From positions 21,346 to 85,345 of the forward strand of contig CANRIA010000005.1 in NCBI GenBank assembly GCA_947630555.1: a DNA stretch of 64,000 bases. The letters run 5' to 3'. Every line of letters starts with the position of its first letter. Within the stretch, counting starts at the first letter, position 1. A model generated the notes under the pieces. That model saw nothing but the letters and a program-made list of their open reading frames with translations, had not been told where the DNA came from and did not search any database. Below, piece after piece: positions 42,595 to 51,108 of the stretch. Origin of the DNA: an uncultured Clostridia bacterium. GTDB lineage: Bacteria; Bacillota; Clostridia; Oscillospirales; Ruminococcaceae. Made by a program: the position numbers and the translations under genes.

Positions 42595-43370
42595 TTATTT
42601 GCGCTTACGCGCGGCGCAGGAGCGGAAATAGTGAATAGTGAAAGAGTGAATGGGAAGAAGCCTCGAAGAGGGTTCTTATGCACTTGGACGACTGCAAAGC
42701 AGGCGGTCAAGTGTGGTGAATAGTGAATAGTTAAGGTGCGGCTTACGCCGCGGATCTTAAAAGTTTTATGTACCAACACAGATAGTACGTGTATTAGATA
42801 TTTTTTCACCTACCCACAAACCGTCCCAAAAAGAAAATGCGATAGCAGAATATTCTTCCAGCGACTGTTCTTGGTGGAAAGATATTAGATGGATTTGTTT
42901 TATTTGAATTTTACACGTTATTTTGCGTTCTCTGATAGAACGCGGAAAGAGAGATATGGCTTCTCAAAGGAGAGGCTCAGCTATTAGAAGCAAGATAACT
43001 AGAGGCAAGAGGTTAGATGAGCATTTTGAAAAATTTGCGCAAAGCTATAAAAAGCATTTTCTTGCTTCTTGCTTCTATCTAAACCACTGAAATGGCAAGC
43101 ACGCGCAAACTTCGCAAAACCGTTTCTAACCTCTAACTTCTCACCTCTAACCTCTAGCAGCGGAGCGCACGCTGTGTTTTGTGGGGCTCTGCCGGCGGTC
43201 GCTTGCGAACGCTACACCCCCGCAAGCCTTTTGAAAAAGGCTTGACCGAAAACTTTCCCTTTCTTGACAGGAATTATAGCTTTTGATATTAAACCGCAGT
43301 ATAGTGGCTTGGAGGCTAAAGCCGACAAGACACTAAGCTCCAGCAGGTTGCGCGTAAGCGCGAAATATAT
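42595..43370. repeat. Mosaic block between accC and accD, with composite array copy G
   Basis: No gene in 0.85 kb. From 42598: a GCGCTTACGCGCGGCGCAGG module, GTGAATA heptamers, GAAGCCTCGAAGAGGGTTC, CACTTGGACGACTGC-AAA-GCAGG with CGGTCAAGTG, and GGTGCGGCTTACGCCGC. 42780-42900 shows nothing clear except AGAATATTCT, shared with the 39.7 kb block. Copy G reads from 43272 back to 42905: AAGCC/GGCTT (43224-43243), GGTCGCTTGCGAACGC, heptamers of both classes, GAGCCTCTCCTTTGAGAAG and GCGTTCT-CTGAT-AGAACGC (42925-42943). Confidence 0.82.
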
Positions 43371-43418
43371 AGGCAACATTAAACATATACAAATTTTAAT
43401 TTGGTTGGTGAAAATAAA

Positions 43419-44270
43419 ATGGCATTACTGAATTTTCTTAAACCGAAAAATCAGCTTGAAGAGGGCGGAAGAACTGCCGCGCCCATTCAGCAGGATGCAG
43501 GTGAACCCGAGAAGACCTGCCCGAACTGTCACAAAGAAATACCTATAAGCCAGCTGTGGGCGAACAGTCTGGTGTGCCCGTGCGGCTATCACTTCCGCAT
43601 GAAGGCGCGCCACCGCATTAACATGACCGTTGACAAGGGCACCTTCAAGGAAATGTTCTCAGACTTGCAGTCAACAGATCCGCTGCTGTTCCCCGGCTAT
43701 CAGCAAAAGCTTGAAACGGTCGGCAACGCGAGCGGCGAGACCGAGGCGGTCATATGCGGCACTGCGCAGATAGGCAAGCAGGATTGCTGTCTTTTCGTCA
43801 TGGAGCCCTACTTTATGATGGGCAGCATGGGCAGCGTTGTCGGCGAGAAGATAACAAGGCTGTTTGAATACGCGCTGCAAAACCGCCTGCCCGTTATAGG
43901 CTTTACAGTTTCGGGCGGCGCGAGAATGCAGGAGGGGCTTGTTTCCCTTATGCAGATGGCTAAAACAAGCGCGGCTGTAAAACGCCACAGCGATGCAGGG
44001 CTTTTGTATATAGCGGTGCTTACCGACCCGACAACGGGCGGCGTTACGGCAAGTTTTGCTATGGAAGCCGATATTATTCTTGCAGAGCCCGATGCGACAG
44101 TTGGCTTTGCAGGTGCAAGAGTTATTGAGCAGACGACCAAAAAGGCTCTGCCAAAGGGCTTTCAGAAAGCCGATTTCGTACTGAAGCACGGTTTTATCGA
44201 CCAGATAGTGCCACGCAGAGAACAGAAAAAACTCCTCGCGGAGCTTTTGAATATGCATAATGGGGGTTAA
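43419..44270 (+). CDS. accD: Acetyl-CoA carboxylase, carboxyltransferase beta subunit
   Basis: 283-residue carboxyltransferase subunit. An N-terminal zinc ribbon (CPNC at about 33-36; second knuckle VCPCGYHFR) precedes the crotonase-like domain: [58 protein letters not shown] and HGFIDQIV. The second knuckle is C-x-C rather than the usual C-x2-C. The ATG at 43419 is preferred over a TTG six codons earlier, although only a weak GGTTGGTG box is present. accA starts 4 bp after the stop. Confidence 0.95.
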   Translation: MALLNFLKPKNQLEEGGRTAAPIQQDAGEPEKTCPNCHKEIPISQLWANSLVCPCGYHFRMKARHRINMTVDKGTFKEMFSDLQSTDPLLFPGYQQKLETVGNASGETEAVICGTAQIGKQDCCLFVMEPYFMMGSMGSVVGEKITRLFEYALQNRLPVIGFTVSGGARMQEGLVSLMQMAKTSAAVKRHSDAGLLYIAVLTDPTTGGVTASFAMEADIILAEPDATVGFAGARVIEQTTKKALPKGFQKADFVLKHGFIDQIVPRREQKKLLAELLNMHNGG

Positions 44271-44274
44271 GACA

Positions 44275-45075
44275 ATGGGTCAGACACCTTATGACAGAGT
44301 AAAGCAGGCCCGCAGCATAAACAGACCTACGGGCGGCGATTACATCAGAAACATTTTTACAAACTTTATTGAGCTGCACGGCGACAGGCGCTTCTCAGAC
44401 GATCCTGCTATAGTCGGCGGTATTGCGCGGCTTGACGGCACGCCCGTTACTGTTATAGCTATTGACAAAGGTCACACCACTAAAGAAAGGGTGGCTAAAA
44501 ACTTCGGCGCGCCCCACCCCGAGGGCTACAGAAAGGCTCTGCGGCTTATGAAGCAGGCTGAAAAGTTCGGCAGACCTATTGTTTGCTTTATAGATACCTC
44601 GGGCGCATACTGCGGCATAGGCGCTGAAGAACGCGGTCAGGGGCAGGCGATTGCAGAGAACCTTATGGAAATGACTACCCTTTGCGTGCCGATAATCTCT
44701 ATTCTGATAGGCGAAGGCGGCAGCGGCGGTGCGCTTGCTTTGGCGGTTGCAGACAGGGTATACATGATGCAAAATTCTGTGTATTCTGTAATTTCTCCCG
44801 AAGGCTGCGCGAGCATTTTGTGGAAAGATTCTGCAAAGGCAGAGGCAGCAGCGGCAAGCCTTAGGCTTACTGCTGAAGATGCGAAGTTTTTGGGTATTAT
44901 AGAAAAGGTGCTTTCCGAAAAAGAGATAGGCACTAAGCCTTTCTACGACAGGCTGCGCGCTATGCTTATTGAAGATCTATCGCAGCTGACGGAAGAACCC
45001 GAGCTTATACAGAAGCGTTACGAGCGTTTCCGCAGGATAGGCAGCGAGACCAAGAGCACGGCTGTTGGTCAGTAA
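44275..45075 (+). CDS. accA: Acetyl-CoA carboxylase, carboxyltransferase alpha subunit
   Basis: 266-residue partner of Acc[21 protein letters not shown] (about 25-44), [34 protein letters not shown] (about 103-121), [11 protein letters not shown] (oxyanion loop) and [15 protein letters not shown]. Shorter than E. coli AccA because the N-terminal helices are reduced, which is usual in Clostridia. An ATG five codons upstream lies inside accD and lacks a start signal. The acyl-CoA ligase gene follows 36 bp later. Confidence 0.95.
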   Translation: MGQTPYDRVKQARSINRPTGGDYIRNIFTNFIELHGDRRFSDDPAIVGGIARLDGTPVTVIAIDKGHTTKERVAKNFGAPHPEGYRKALRLMKQAEKFGRPIVCFIDTSGAYCGIGAEERGQGQAIAENLMEMTTLCVPIISILIGEGGSGGALALAVADRVYMMQNSVYSVISPEGCASILWKDSAKAEAAAASLRLTAEDAKFLGIIEKVLSEKEIGTKPFYDRLRAMLIEDLSQLTEEPELIQKRYERFRRIGSETKSTAVGQ

Positions 45076-45111
45076 ACTTTATAAAATTCTATAAAAAGAG
45101 GACAACGTATA

Positions 45112-46755
45112 ATGAGCATATATCAGAAATACTGCTATGAAAAGGTAGACGAAAACGGCAGACTTACAGAGTTTAAACTTAATTTGCCCGATAACTTTAA
45201 CTTTGGCTATGACATAGTTGATGCAATAGCCGCGGAAGAACCGAATAAGAGGGCTCTTGTTTGGTGCAATACCGAAAACGAGGAGCGCGTGTTTACCTTT
45301 GGCGAAATAAAAAAGCTTAGCGACAAGGCTGCGAATGTTTTCAAAAATGCAGGTCTTAAAAAGGGCGACAGGGTGCTGCTTGTATTAAAGAGACATTACG
45401 AATACTGGATAGCTGTGGTAGCACTGCTGAAACTGGGCGTTGTGGCTATTCCTGCGACAAATCAGCTCACGGTTGACGACCTTGTTTACCGCCTTAACTG
45501 CTCAAAGGCAAAGGGCGTTCTTTGCACTGCGCAGAATGAATTTCCCCAAAAGGTGCTTGCGGCTTTAGAGAAATCTCAGCTTGAAAGCTGCAAACTGTGG
45601 TGCGCGCAGGGGTATGCCGACGGTTTTGAAAATTTTGACGATGCAATTGAACGCGCAGATGATAGCTGGGAGCGCATACCCACGCAGCTTTATGAGCCTA
45701 TGCTTATGTATTTTACATCGGGTACAACAGGTTACCCCAAGGGCGTTATGCACGACCATTCATACCCACTGGCGCACGTGCCTACCGCGAAATACTGGCA
45801 GCAGGCAGAGGACAACGGTCTGCACTTTACCGTTGCGGAAACAGGCTGGGCGAAGGCTTCGTGGGGCAAGATATACGGTCAGTGGGCTGTTGGCAGCGCG
45901 ATAATGGTATACGATTTTGATAACTTCGAGCCGAAAAACCTGATCACTATAATAAACCGCTACGGCGTTACGTCTTTCTGCGCTCCGCCGACGGTATACA
46001 GATATTTGGTACGCAAGGAGATACCCCCTATGCCGAACCTGAAACACTGCTCAACTGCCGGCGAAATGCTTGCGGCAGAGGTGTTCAGACTGTTTGAGGA
46101 AAAGACGGGTATGCCTATCTATGAGGGCTTCGGGCAGTCGGAATCAACGCTGCTGCTGGGCAACATGACAGGCTACGCGCCCACGCACGGTTCTATGGGC
46201 AGGGTGAATCCTCTGTACAATATAGAGCTCTGGGACAGCGACTGCAAAAAGGTCAAGGACGGCGAGATAGGCGAGATAGTTGTTATACCGCCCGAGGGCG
46301 GCAAGCAGCCGGGTATTTTCTGCCAGTATCTTGACAACGAGGAGCAGCAGGCTTATGCATGGCGCGGCGGCGCATACCACACGGGCGACTCGGCATGGCG
46401 CGATGAGAACGGTCTTTACTGGTTCAACGGCAGATTTGATGATATAATCAAGACAGGCGGTTATAGAGTAGGACCTTCGGAGATAGAGAATGTGCTGATG
46501 GAGCACCCTGCCGTTATGGAGTGCGGCGTTATAGGAATACCCGACAAGCTGAGAGGTCAGGCGATAAAGGCCGTGGTAGTGCTGTCGAGCGGATATGAGG
46601 CATCAAAGCAGCTGGAGAATGACATAAAGAACTTCTGCAACGCAAAACTTGCCGAGTACAAGTGGATAAGGGTGTTGCAGATCGTTGACGAAATGCCAAA
46701 GACCATAAGCGGCAAGATAATAAAAACAGAGCTTCGCAAACAGAGCGAAAGCTGA
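45112..46755 (+). CDS. AMP-forming acyl-CoA synthetase (medium-chain/acetate-type)
   Basis: 547-residue ANL-superfamily ligase: acid + ATP + CoA to acyl-CoA + AMP + PPi. P-loop MYFTSGTTGYPKGVMHDH (about 197-214), motif YEGFGQSEST (about 340-349), YHTGDSAWRDENG with the ribose-binding Asp, GRFDDIIKTGGYRVGPSEIE hinge, and the C-terminal catalytic Lys in TISGKIIKTELR. The overall form resembles medium-chain acyl-CoA ligases. AAAGAGGAC precedes the ATG. Placed at the end of the fatty-acid locus, it may recycle or activate fatty acids; this is inferred from position. Confidence 0.9.
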   Translation: MSIYQKYCYEKVDENGRLTEFKLNLPDNFNFGYDIVDAIAAEEPNKRALVWCNTENEERVFTFGEIKKLSDKAANVFKNAGLKKGDRVLLVLKRHYEYWIAVVALLKLGVVAIPATNQLTVDDLVYRLNCSKAKGVLCTAQNEFPQKVLAALEKSQLESCKLWCAQGYADGFENFDDAIERADDSWERIPTQLYEPMLMYFTSGTTGYPKGVMHDHSYPLAHVPTAKYWQQAEDNGLHFTVAETGWAKASWGKIYGQWAVGSAIMVYDFDNFEPKNLITIINRYGVTSFCAPPTVYRYLVRKEIPPMPNLKHCSTAGEMLAAEVFRLFEEKTGMPIYEGFGQSESTLLLGNMTGYAPTHGSMGRVNPLYNIELWDSDCKKVKDGEIGEIVVIPPEGGKQPGIFCQYLDNEEQQAYAWRGGAYHTGDSAWRDENGLYWFNGRFDDIIKTGGYRVGPSEIENVLMEHPAVMECGVIGIPDKLRGQAIKAVVVLSSGYEASKQLENDIKNFCNAKLAEYKWIRVLQIVDEMPKTISGKIIKTELRKQSES

Positions 46756-46757
46756 TG

Positions 46758-47325
46758 ATAAGATAAATCGGAATTTATGGAGGAAACATTATGGCAGATA
46801 AAAAGGCTTTAGTTGTTATTGATATGCAGAATGACTATCTATGGGAAAAGAGAAAAACAAAGTTCTCATATAATACAAATGAACTTGTAAACGCTGTAAA
46901 TAGAGCAATTTCTTCTTATAAAGAAAAGGGATATGATATTATTTATATTGCGCAGATGTTTCCGAACATCATTACTAATAAATGGTTCATCGGTTTTTCA
47001 ATCAAGGGAACAGCAGGGGCAGAATTATACAGCAAATTAAATATTGTATCCAATTTATATTTTGAGAAAAATTTGCCTGATACATATTCGTCAAAAGCAT
47101 TTCGGGAGCATATGAAAAAGCACAATTATACAGAAATAGTCATTTGTGGTTTGGATGAATGCGGTTGTGTTGGAGCTACTGCAAAGGGAGCTTTGAAAAC
47201 AGGTGTAAAAGTTTTTATGCTTGAAAACTGTATTGGTAGACGCTTTTCAAATGATAAAGTACAAAAGATGAGAGATAGCCTTACATCATTAGGTGTACAG
47301 TATATTAAATTCTGATTTATCTTAT
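46758..47325. mobile_element. Inverted-repeat-bounded cassette carrying the isochorismatase-family gene
   Basis: A 20-bp arm ATAAGATAAATCGGAATTTA (46758-46777) and its inverted copy (47306-47325, one mismatch) bracket one gene. The left arm begins 3 bp after the stop of the acyl-CoA ligase gene; the right arm includes the TGA of the cargo gene. The interior is much more AT-rich than either neighbour. The same arm core, GATAAATC[A/G]GAATTT, bounds the palindromic element at 58505-58790. No transposase is present, so any movement would need one supplied from elsewhere. No target duplication was recognised. Confidence 0.55.
46791..47315 (+). CDS. Isochorismatase-family cysteine hydrolase
   Basis: 174-residue alpha/beta hydrolase of the isochorismatase/nicotinamidase superfamily. 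Catalytic triad candidates are Asp in LVVIDMQNDY (about residue 11), Lys in FEKNLPDTYSS (about 93) and Cys in GLDECGCVGATAKGAL (about 127). Typical length. ATGGAGG lies 9 nt before the ATG, partly inside the left inverted repeat. Codon choice is AT-rich (GTT, ATT, AAA, AAT), unlike the flanking acyl-CoA ligase and dCMP deaminase, which points to acquisition by transfer. The substrate is not deducible; nicotinamidase-like or unspecific amide hydrolysis is possible. Confidence 0.88.
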   Translation: MADKKALVVIDMQNDYLWEKRKTKFSYNTNELVNAVNRAISSYKEKGYDIIYIAQMFPNIITNKWFIGFSIKGTAGAELYSKLNIVSNLYFEKNLPDTYSSKAFREHMKKHNYTEIVICGLDECGCVGATAKGALKTGVKVFMLENCIGRRFSNDKVQKMRDSLTSLGVQYIKF

Positions 47326-47346
47326 GAACAATTTTGTATAAATGAA

Positions 47347-47386
47347 CACAAAAAAGCACACCGTTTTCGCGATGTGCTTTTTTATA
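47347..47386. terminator. Bidirectional terminator
   Basis: AAAAAGCACA-CCGTTTTCGCGA-TGTGCTTTTTT hairpin with T-tracts on both strands, between the isochorismatase gene and the convergent dCMP deaminase gene. Confidence 0.8.
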
Positions 47387-47399
47387 TGTACAGAAAGCC

Positions 47400-47879
47400 T
47401 TACAGTTCTATTGCGAACGTTCTGCCGGTGGGGGCGTATTTTGTGTACTTTATGCCCACCATGTCAAACATCTTCTTTGAGGCGACTACGCTGTCTGAGC
47501 CTGCGTACTTGTCGTCGCCGTAAACTATCTCTTTTATGCCGCACTGTATTATAGCCTTGGCGCACTCGTTGCAGGGGAAAAGCGTAACGTACAGTTTTGC
47601 GCCCTCCAGCGAGCCCGTAGAGCGGTTGAGTATCGCGTTGAGCTCGGCGTGGCAGACATAGGGGTACTTTGTATCAAGGTTCTCGCCTTCGCGCTCCCAC
47701 GGCATATCGTCGTCGCAGCAGCCTGTCGGCATACCGTTGTAGCCCATCGAGAGTATCTTGTTCTCCCTGCTGACTATGCAAGCGCCCACCTGCGTGTTGC
47801 TATCCTTGCTGCGCCCTGCTGACAGCTTTGCTATGCCCATAAAATACTCGTCCCATGAGAGATAATCATTTCTTTTCAT
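47400..47879 (-). CDS. Deoxycytidylate (dCMP) deaminase
   Basis: 159-residue zinc enzyme converting dCMP to dUMP. CHAELNAIL (zinc His and catalytic Glu, about 74-82) and FPCNECAKAII (the two zinc Cys, about 102-112) are the cytidine/dCMP deaminase signature. NTQVGACIVSRENKILSMGYNG is the conserved N-terminal block. The ATG at 47879 has GGGGTG 6 nt upstream; another ATG three codons earlier does not. Promoter at 47912-47941. It feeds the same dUMP pool as the dUTPase at the window start. Confidence 0.92.
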   Translation of the reverse strand: MKRNDYLSWDEYFMGIAKLSAGRSKDSNTQVGACIVSRENKILSMGYNGMPTGCCDDDMPWEREGENLDTKYPYVCHAELNAILNRSTGSLEGAKLYVTLFPCNECAKAIIQCGIKEIVYGDDKYAGSDSVVASKKMFDMVGIKYTKYAPTGRTFAIEL

Positions 47880-47911
47880 ATGCCGCACCCCATTCTTAAA
47901 ATGTTATATAT

Positions 47912-47941
47912 AGTATAACATACTATGGGGCATATTGTCAA
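47912..47941 (-). promoter_or_regulatory. Promoter of the dCMP deaminase gene
   Basis: TTGACA (47936-47941), 18-bp spacer, TATACT (47912-47917). The -35 box overlaps the stop codon of the upstream gene. Confidence 0.7.
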
Positions 47942-49260
47942 CTGCCGTTTGCCTGCGCGTCCCATTCATCAAGCTGCTGCTGTAGAACGTTTTTGTCGTT
48001 CTCGTGGCTCAGGGTCGATTCGTACCTGTCACCAACGTATGCAAAAATATCGCCGGTCTGCATATCAACAAGAAGCTGCTTTTCGCACGGGTAGTCGCAA
48101 CTGCTTTGTGTGGAATATCCTTGGTCGGTTATAAAGCACCAGCAGGGGCTTGAACTGCGCTTTTCGTCATCACCGTAGTGTTTTGTATTATCCCACGCTG
48201 TAACATATTTTATCGTTATTTCGTCAATATGCTGCATATACTGCGGTGCAAGGTAGTCGCTCAGCAAATCGCAGGCGCTTTCAAGTGTAAGATAATTATC
48301 TTCAAGAGGTTCGCTTTCTTTATCAGGCAGCATGAATGGCCCTACATATGTAAGTCCTGATACCTTGTCCGGTGTATCTATCACCAGATCGACCTTGTTT
48401 ACACCCACCATAAACAGCGTTTCAGCGGAATCGATCTGTGCAGGATATGAATCGCTCACGGGTATGCCGTCAAGCACAAATTCATATTCTATCTGATATT
48501 CATAGTATTCTTCTACCGGAACATAGTCTTTATCGACAAAGTCATATCTTACACTTTTGAATACATTAAGTCTTGCCGGCTGCAAATCGGCATCGGGAAG
48601 ATATTCTTTTACAGAATCCAAAGCCTTGCTTCCGAATTCAACCGCATCTGCCATTTTGTATTCTCCGCCGCGCAGCTTGTAAGACTTATCTGACATTTGT
48701 TCGCCGCAACCTATATTTATACTTTCAACAAGTTCGGAGTTTGAGTCTACACCGTAATCAGTGCATTGACTGAACATTAAAGTGCCCTCTAAACCTACAT
48801 TGGCAAACCCCCAGCCTACTGATGCTTCAGGGTAAGTGATATAAAACGAGCAATCGTGAAATGTAGGATCCCAAGCCTGCTCGTTTGTCTGAGGTTTGCC
48901 GTCAATGTTACAGAAAGTGATCCCGTCACTTTCTGTATAGCCGAACAGCTGCATAAACATAACTTTGCAAAGATGTGCCGCCTCATCAGGTGTGTATATA
49001 TCTTTAGCTTCACCGAGTTTGTAATAACTGTAAAGCTTATCTGCTTTTGGAACATTCAGAAAAGCTTTTGAAAGGTCAAGATTGTCATACTGTTTGGTCG
49101 GAATTGTGGTGTTTTCCATTATCTCTTTATATGGCACACCATTGATGGCAACTTTTTTGTGGCTGAAGTGTACATACAAAGAAACAGCAGCAACTATTAC
49201 AGCTACAATGCAAAGCGTCACGGCGGTTATTATCAGTATGCGTTTATTACGCTTGGTCAT
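47938..49260 (-). CDS. Membrane-anchored protein of unknown function, paralogue 1
   Basis: 440 residues: a short basic N terminus (MTKRNKRI), one transmembrane helix (ILIITAVTLCIVAVIVAAVSLYV cut at about residue 30) and a large extracytoplasmic domain. It is paralogous to the gene at 49425-50780. Shared blocks are GVPYKEI-ENTTIPTK, NLDLSKA-LNVP, LTLESACDLLSDYLAP, IDEITIKY and KQLLVDMQTGDIFA-VGD. The C-terminal pattern of a Trp/Cys-rich strand followed by LLVDMQTGDIF suggests a beta-rich PepSY-like or regulatory domain, but I do not recognise the family. Own promoter (49321-49349). Confidence 0.8.
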   Translation of the reverse strand: MTKRNKRILIITAVTLCIVAVIVAAVSLYVHFSHKKVAINGVPYKEIMENTTIPTKQYDNLDLSKAFLNVPKADKLYSYYKLGEAKDIYTPDEAAHLCKVMFMQLFGYTESDGITFCNIDGKPQTNEQAWDPTFHDCSFYITYPEASVGWGFANVGLEGTLMFSQCTDYGVDSNSELVESINIGCGEQMSDKSYKLRGGEYKMADAVEFGSKALDSVKEYLPDADLQPARLNVFKSVRYDFVDKDYVPVEEYYEYQIEYEFVLDGIPVSDSYPAQIDSAETLFMVGVNKVDLVIDTPDKVSGLTYVGPFMLPDKESEPLEDNYLTLESACDLLSDYLAPQYMQHIDEITIKYVTAWDNTKHYGDDEKRSSSPCWCFITDQGYSTQSSCDYPCEKQLLVDMQTGDIFAYVGDRYESTLSHENDKNVLQQQLDEWDAQANGS

Positions 49261-49320
49261 AAAATGTCACCTTTCATATATTTCTATTTTGTCAAGTACG
49301 TTGAATATATTGCCAATTTT

Positions 49321-49349
49321 ATTATACTCTATATCAATGTGACATACAA
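49321..49349 (-). promoter_or_regulatory. Promoter of paralogue 1, with duplicated upstream region
   Basis: TTGTAT (49344-49349), 17-bp spacer, TATAAT (49321-49326). The 60 bp upstream (to about 49400) match the region before paralogue 2, including TTTGTAAAAAATTAGGCT. Confidence 0.65.
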
Positions 49350-49424
49350 GCCTAATTTTTTACAAATTTTGCAGAGATGTTTTGTATGGGTTCAACAAAC
49401 TGCTATATGCTGTCAGCTGCGGTC

Positions 49425-50780
49425 TTATTCTTCAAGTGGTGCTTGTTCGTCAATTTTCTGCTGAAGTATAGTTTTATTATTTTGCGTTTTTATTGTAGAG
49501 ACATAAATGTCGCCGACCAGTGCGAAAATATCGCCTGTCTGCATATCTACAAGCAGTTGTTTTTCGCCGCCTTCCATGTATGTTGTATTATATCCGTCCT
49601 CTTTCAAAAAACACCAGTAGGGGCGCATATAAAGCTTTTTGCCGGTGTTGTCTACAGTGCCGTCCCATGTAAGGGCATATTTAACTGTTATTTCGTCGAT
49701 ATACTGCATAAACTCCGGCGCAAGAAAATCACTGAGCAGATCGCACGCACTTTCAAGGGTAAGATATTCATCTTTGAGAGGCTCTTGTTCCATGCCGTCT
49801 ATTGCAAAAGCATTTATCTGATGAATACGGTTCACATTATCGCAAGTGCAAATATCTACGGTAAGTTTATCTGTTGCCGCACGCGCAAGACTGCTAAACA
49901 TGTCAAACGTTAATGAAGTTGAATCGGCAGACGGTATGCCGTCAATAAGATATTCATAATCTATCTGATACATATAAAATTCTATCGGCTCCCCTACTGT
50001 AACATTACCGTTTTCATCTTTTACAAAAGGAACATGTTCACATTTTAGCACAAAAAAATCTGAAGGCTGCAACTGCGCGTCCACAGGCAGATACTCTTTG
50101 ACTCTTTCCAAAGAACTGTCCGACAGTTTCAGCGCATCATTCATGCTAAGCTGCTTGCCGTCTGCCATTTTATATGAATTGTCCGGCAGCTGCTCACCTT
50201 TGCTAAGGTTTATATTTTCTGTAACCTCTTTTACATCATTGTTTATATAGCGAAGATCATAAACTACATCAAAACGAGAATCCTGTGCTACAGTGACACA
50301 ACCATAGGGTTCACTGTAAGTACCGTCATGTTTGTATTCTATGTCGGAGTATGTAACTTCAAAATATCTGCTGGCAAAATCTTCCTGCCAAGATTCTTCG
50401 TTGTCATCGCTCCAAGGCTCGCCCTCTTCACTGCCGAAAACAACCTTATTGGGGTCAAGGTCAAACGCCTTCGGAAAGATGTCACGGGCAATTTTTGCTG
50501 TCTCTTCTTTGGTGCAGCGCTCATAATCCAGCCCCATAATGTAATACTGGTAAAATTCATCGTGCTCCGGCACATTGAGAACAGCTTTTGAAAGGTCAAG
50601 ATTGCTGTAAGATTTAGTAGGGATAGTGGTGTTTTCCACTATCTCTTTATACGGCACGCCGTAGGTCATAACTTCTTTGTGGCTGAAGTACACATACAAA
50701 GAAACAGCAGCCACTATCACCGCTACAATACACAGCGTTATCGCAGTAATAAGTATTATTTTCTTTTTGCGTTTGGTCAT
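49425..50780 (-). CDS. Membrane-anchored protein of unknown function, paralogue 2
   Basis: 451 residues with the same design as the gene at 47938-49260: MTKRKKKIILITAITLCIVA anchor, the GVPYKEIVENTTIPTKSYSN juxtamembrane block, a divergent middle, and conserved LTLESACDLLSDFLAP and KQLLVDMQTGDIFALVGD near the end. The anchor and juxtamembrane regions are the best conserved, while the central domain (about 90-300) has diverged. AAAGGCGG precedes the ATG; an earlier in-frame ATG overlaps that box. Each paralogue has its own promoter. The function is not recognised; positions suggest an extracellular sensor or envelope protein. Confidence 0.8.
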   Translation of the reverse strand: MTKRKKKIILITAITLCIVAVIVAAVSLYVYFSHKEVMTYGVPYKEIVENTTIPTKSYSNLDLSKAVLNVPEHDEFYQYYIMGLDYERCTKEETAKIARDIFPKAFDLDPNKVVFGSEEGEPWSDDNEESWQEDFASRYFEVTYSDIEYKHDGTYSEPYGCVTVAQDSRFDVVYDLRYINNDVKEVTENINLSKGEQLPDNSYKMADGKQLSMNDALKLSDSSLERVKEYLPVDAQLQPSDFFVLKCEHVPFVKDENGNVTVGEPIEFYMYQIDYEYLIDGIPSADSTSLTFDMFSSLARAATDKLTVDICTCDNVNRIHQINAFAIDGMEQEPLKDEYLTLESACDLLSDFLAPEFMQYIDEITVKYALTWDGTVDNTGKKLYMRPYWCFLKEDGYNTTYMEGGEKQLLVDMQTGDIFALVGDIYVSTIKTQNNKTILQQKIDEQAPLEE

Positions 50781-50821
50781 AATAATACCGCCTTTCATTT
50801 TTTGGTCTTGTTGTTAATTTA

Positions 50822-50850
50822 ATTATACAGTATATTTAAATGACATACCA
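50822..50850 (-). promoter_or_regulatory. Promoter of paralogue 2
   Basis: TGGTAT (50845-50850), 17-bp spacer, TATAAT (50822-50827), followed upstream by the sequence shared with paralogue 1 (about 50841-50900). Confidence 0.55.
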
Positions 50851-50948
50851 GCCTAATTTTTTACAAATTTTGCAGTGATATTTTGTATGGTGTCAACAAA
50901 ACGGTAAAATGTTACAAGTCAATTGTAAATTTTTTGTGAACATTAAAA

Positions 50949-51037
50949 AGGTATCGTTTTCAAGCCAAAGTTAAACGTTTTCTTTTTTATAAATTATTAA
51001 ATAAGGTATTGAAAAATTTTTGAAATTGTGTTTTAAT
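50949..51037 (+). promoter_or_regulatory. GH130 promoter with candidate cre site and phased CGTTTTC repeats
   Basis: Promoter TTGAAA (51009-51014), 17-bp spacer, TTTAAT (51032-51037). Upstream, 50949-50963 read on the minus strand is TTGAAAACGATACCT, which fits the CcpA cre consensus WTGNAANCGNWNNCW. CGTTTTC occurs at 50955-50961 and 50976-50982, 21 bp apart (two helical turns); the second copy lies in a TTAAACGTTT core. A LacI/CcpA-type regulator is likely. Confidence 0.5.
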
Positions 51038-51108
51038 ATTATTAAGGGTATTGCATTTGAGGTGCGCCCTGTTTAATATGAATAACCTACTTGAAAGGCG
51101 GATAATTT

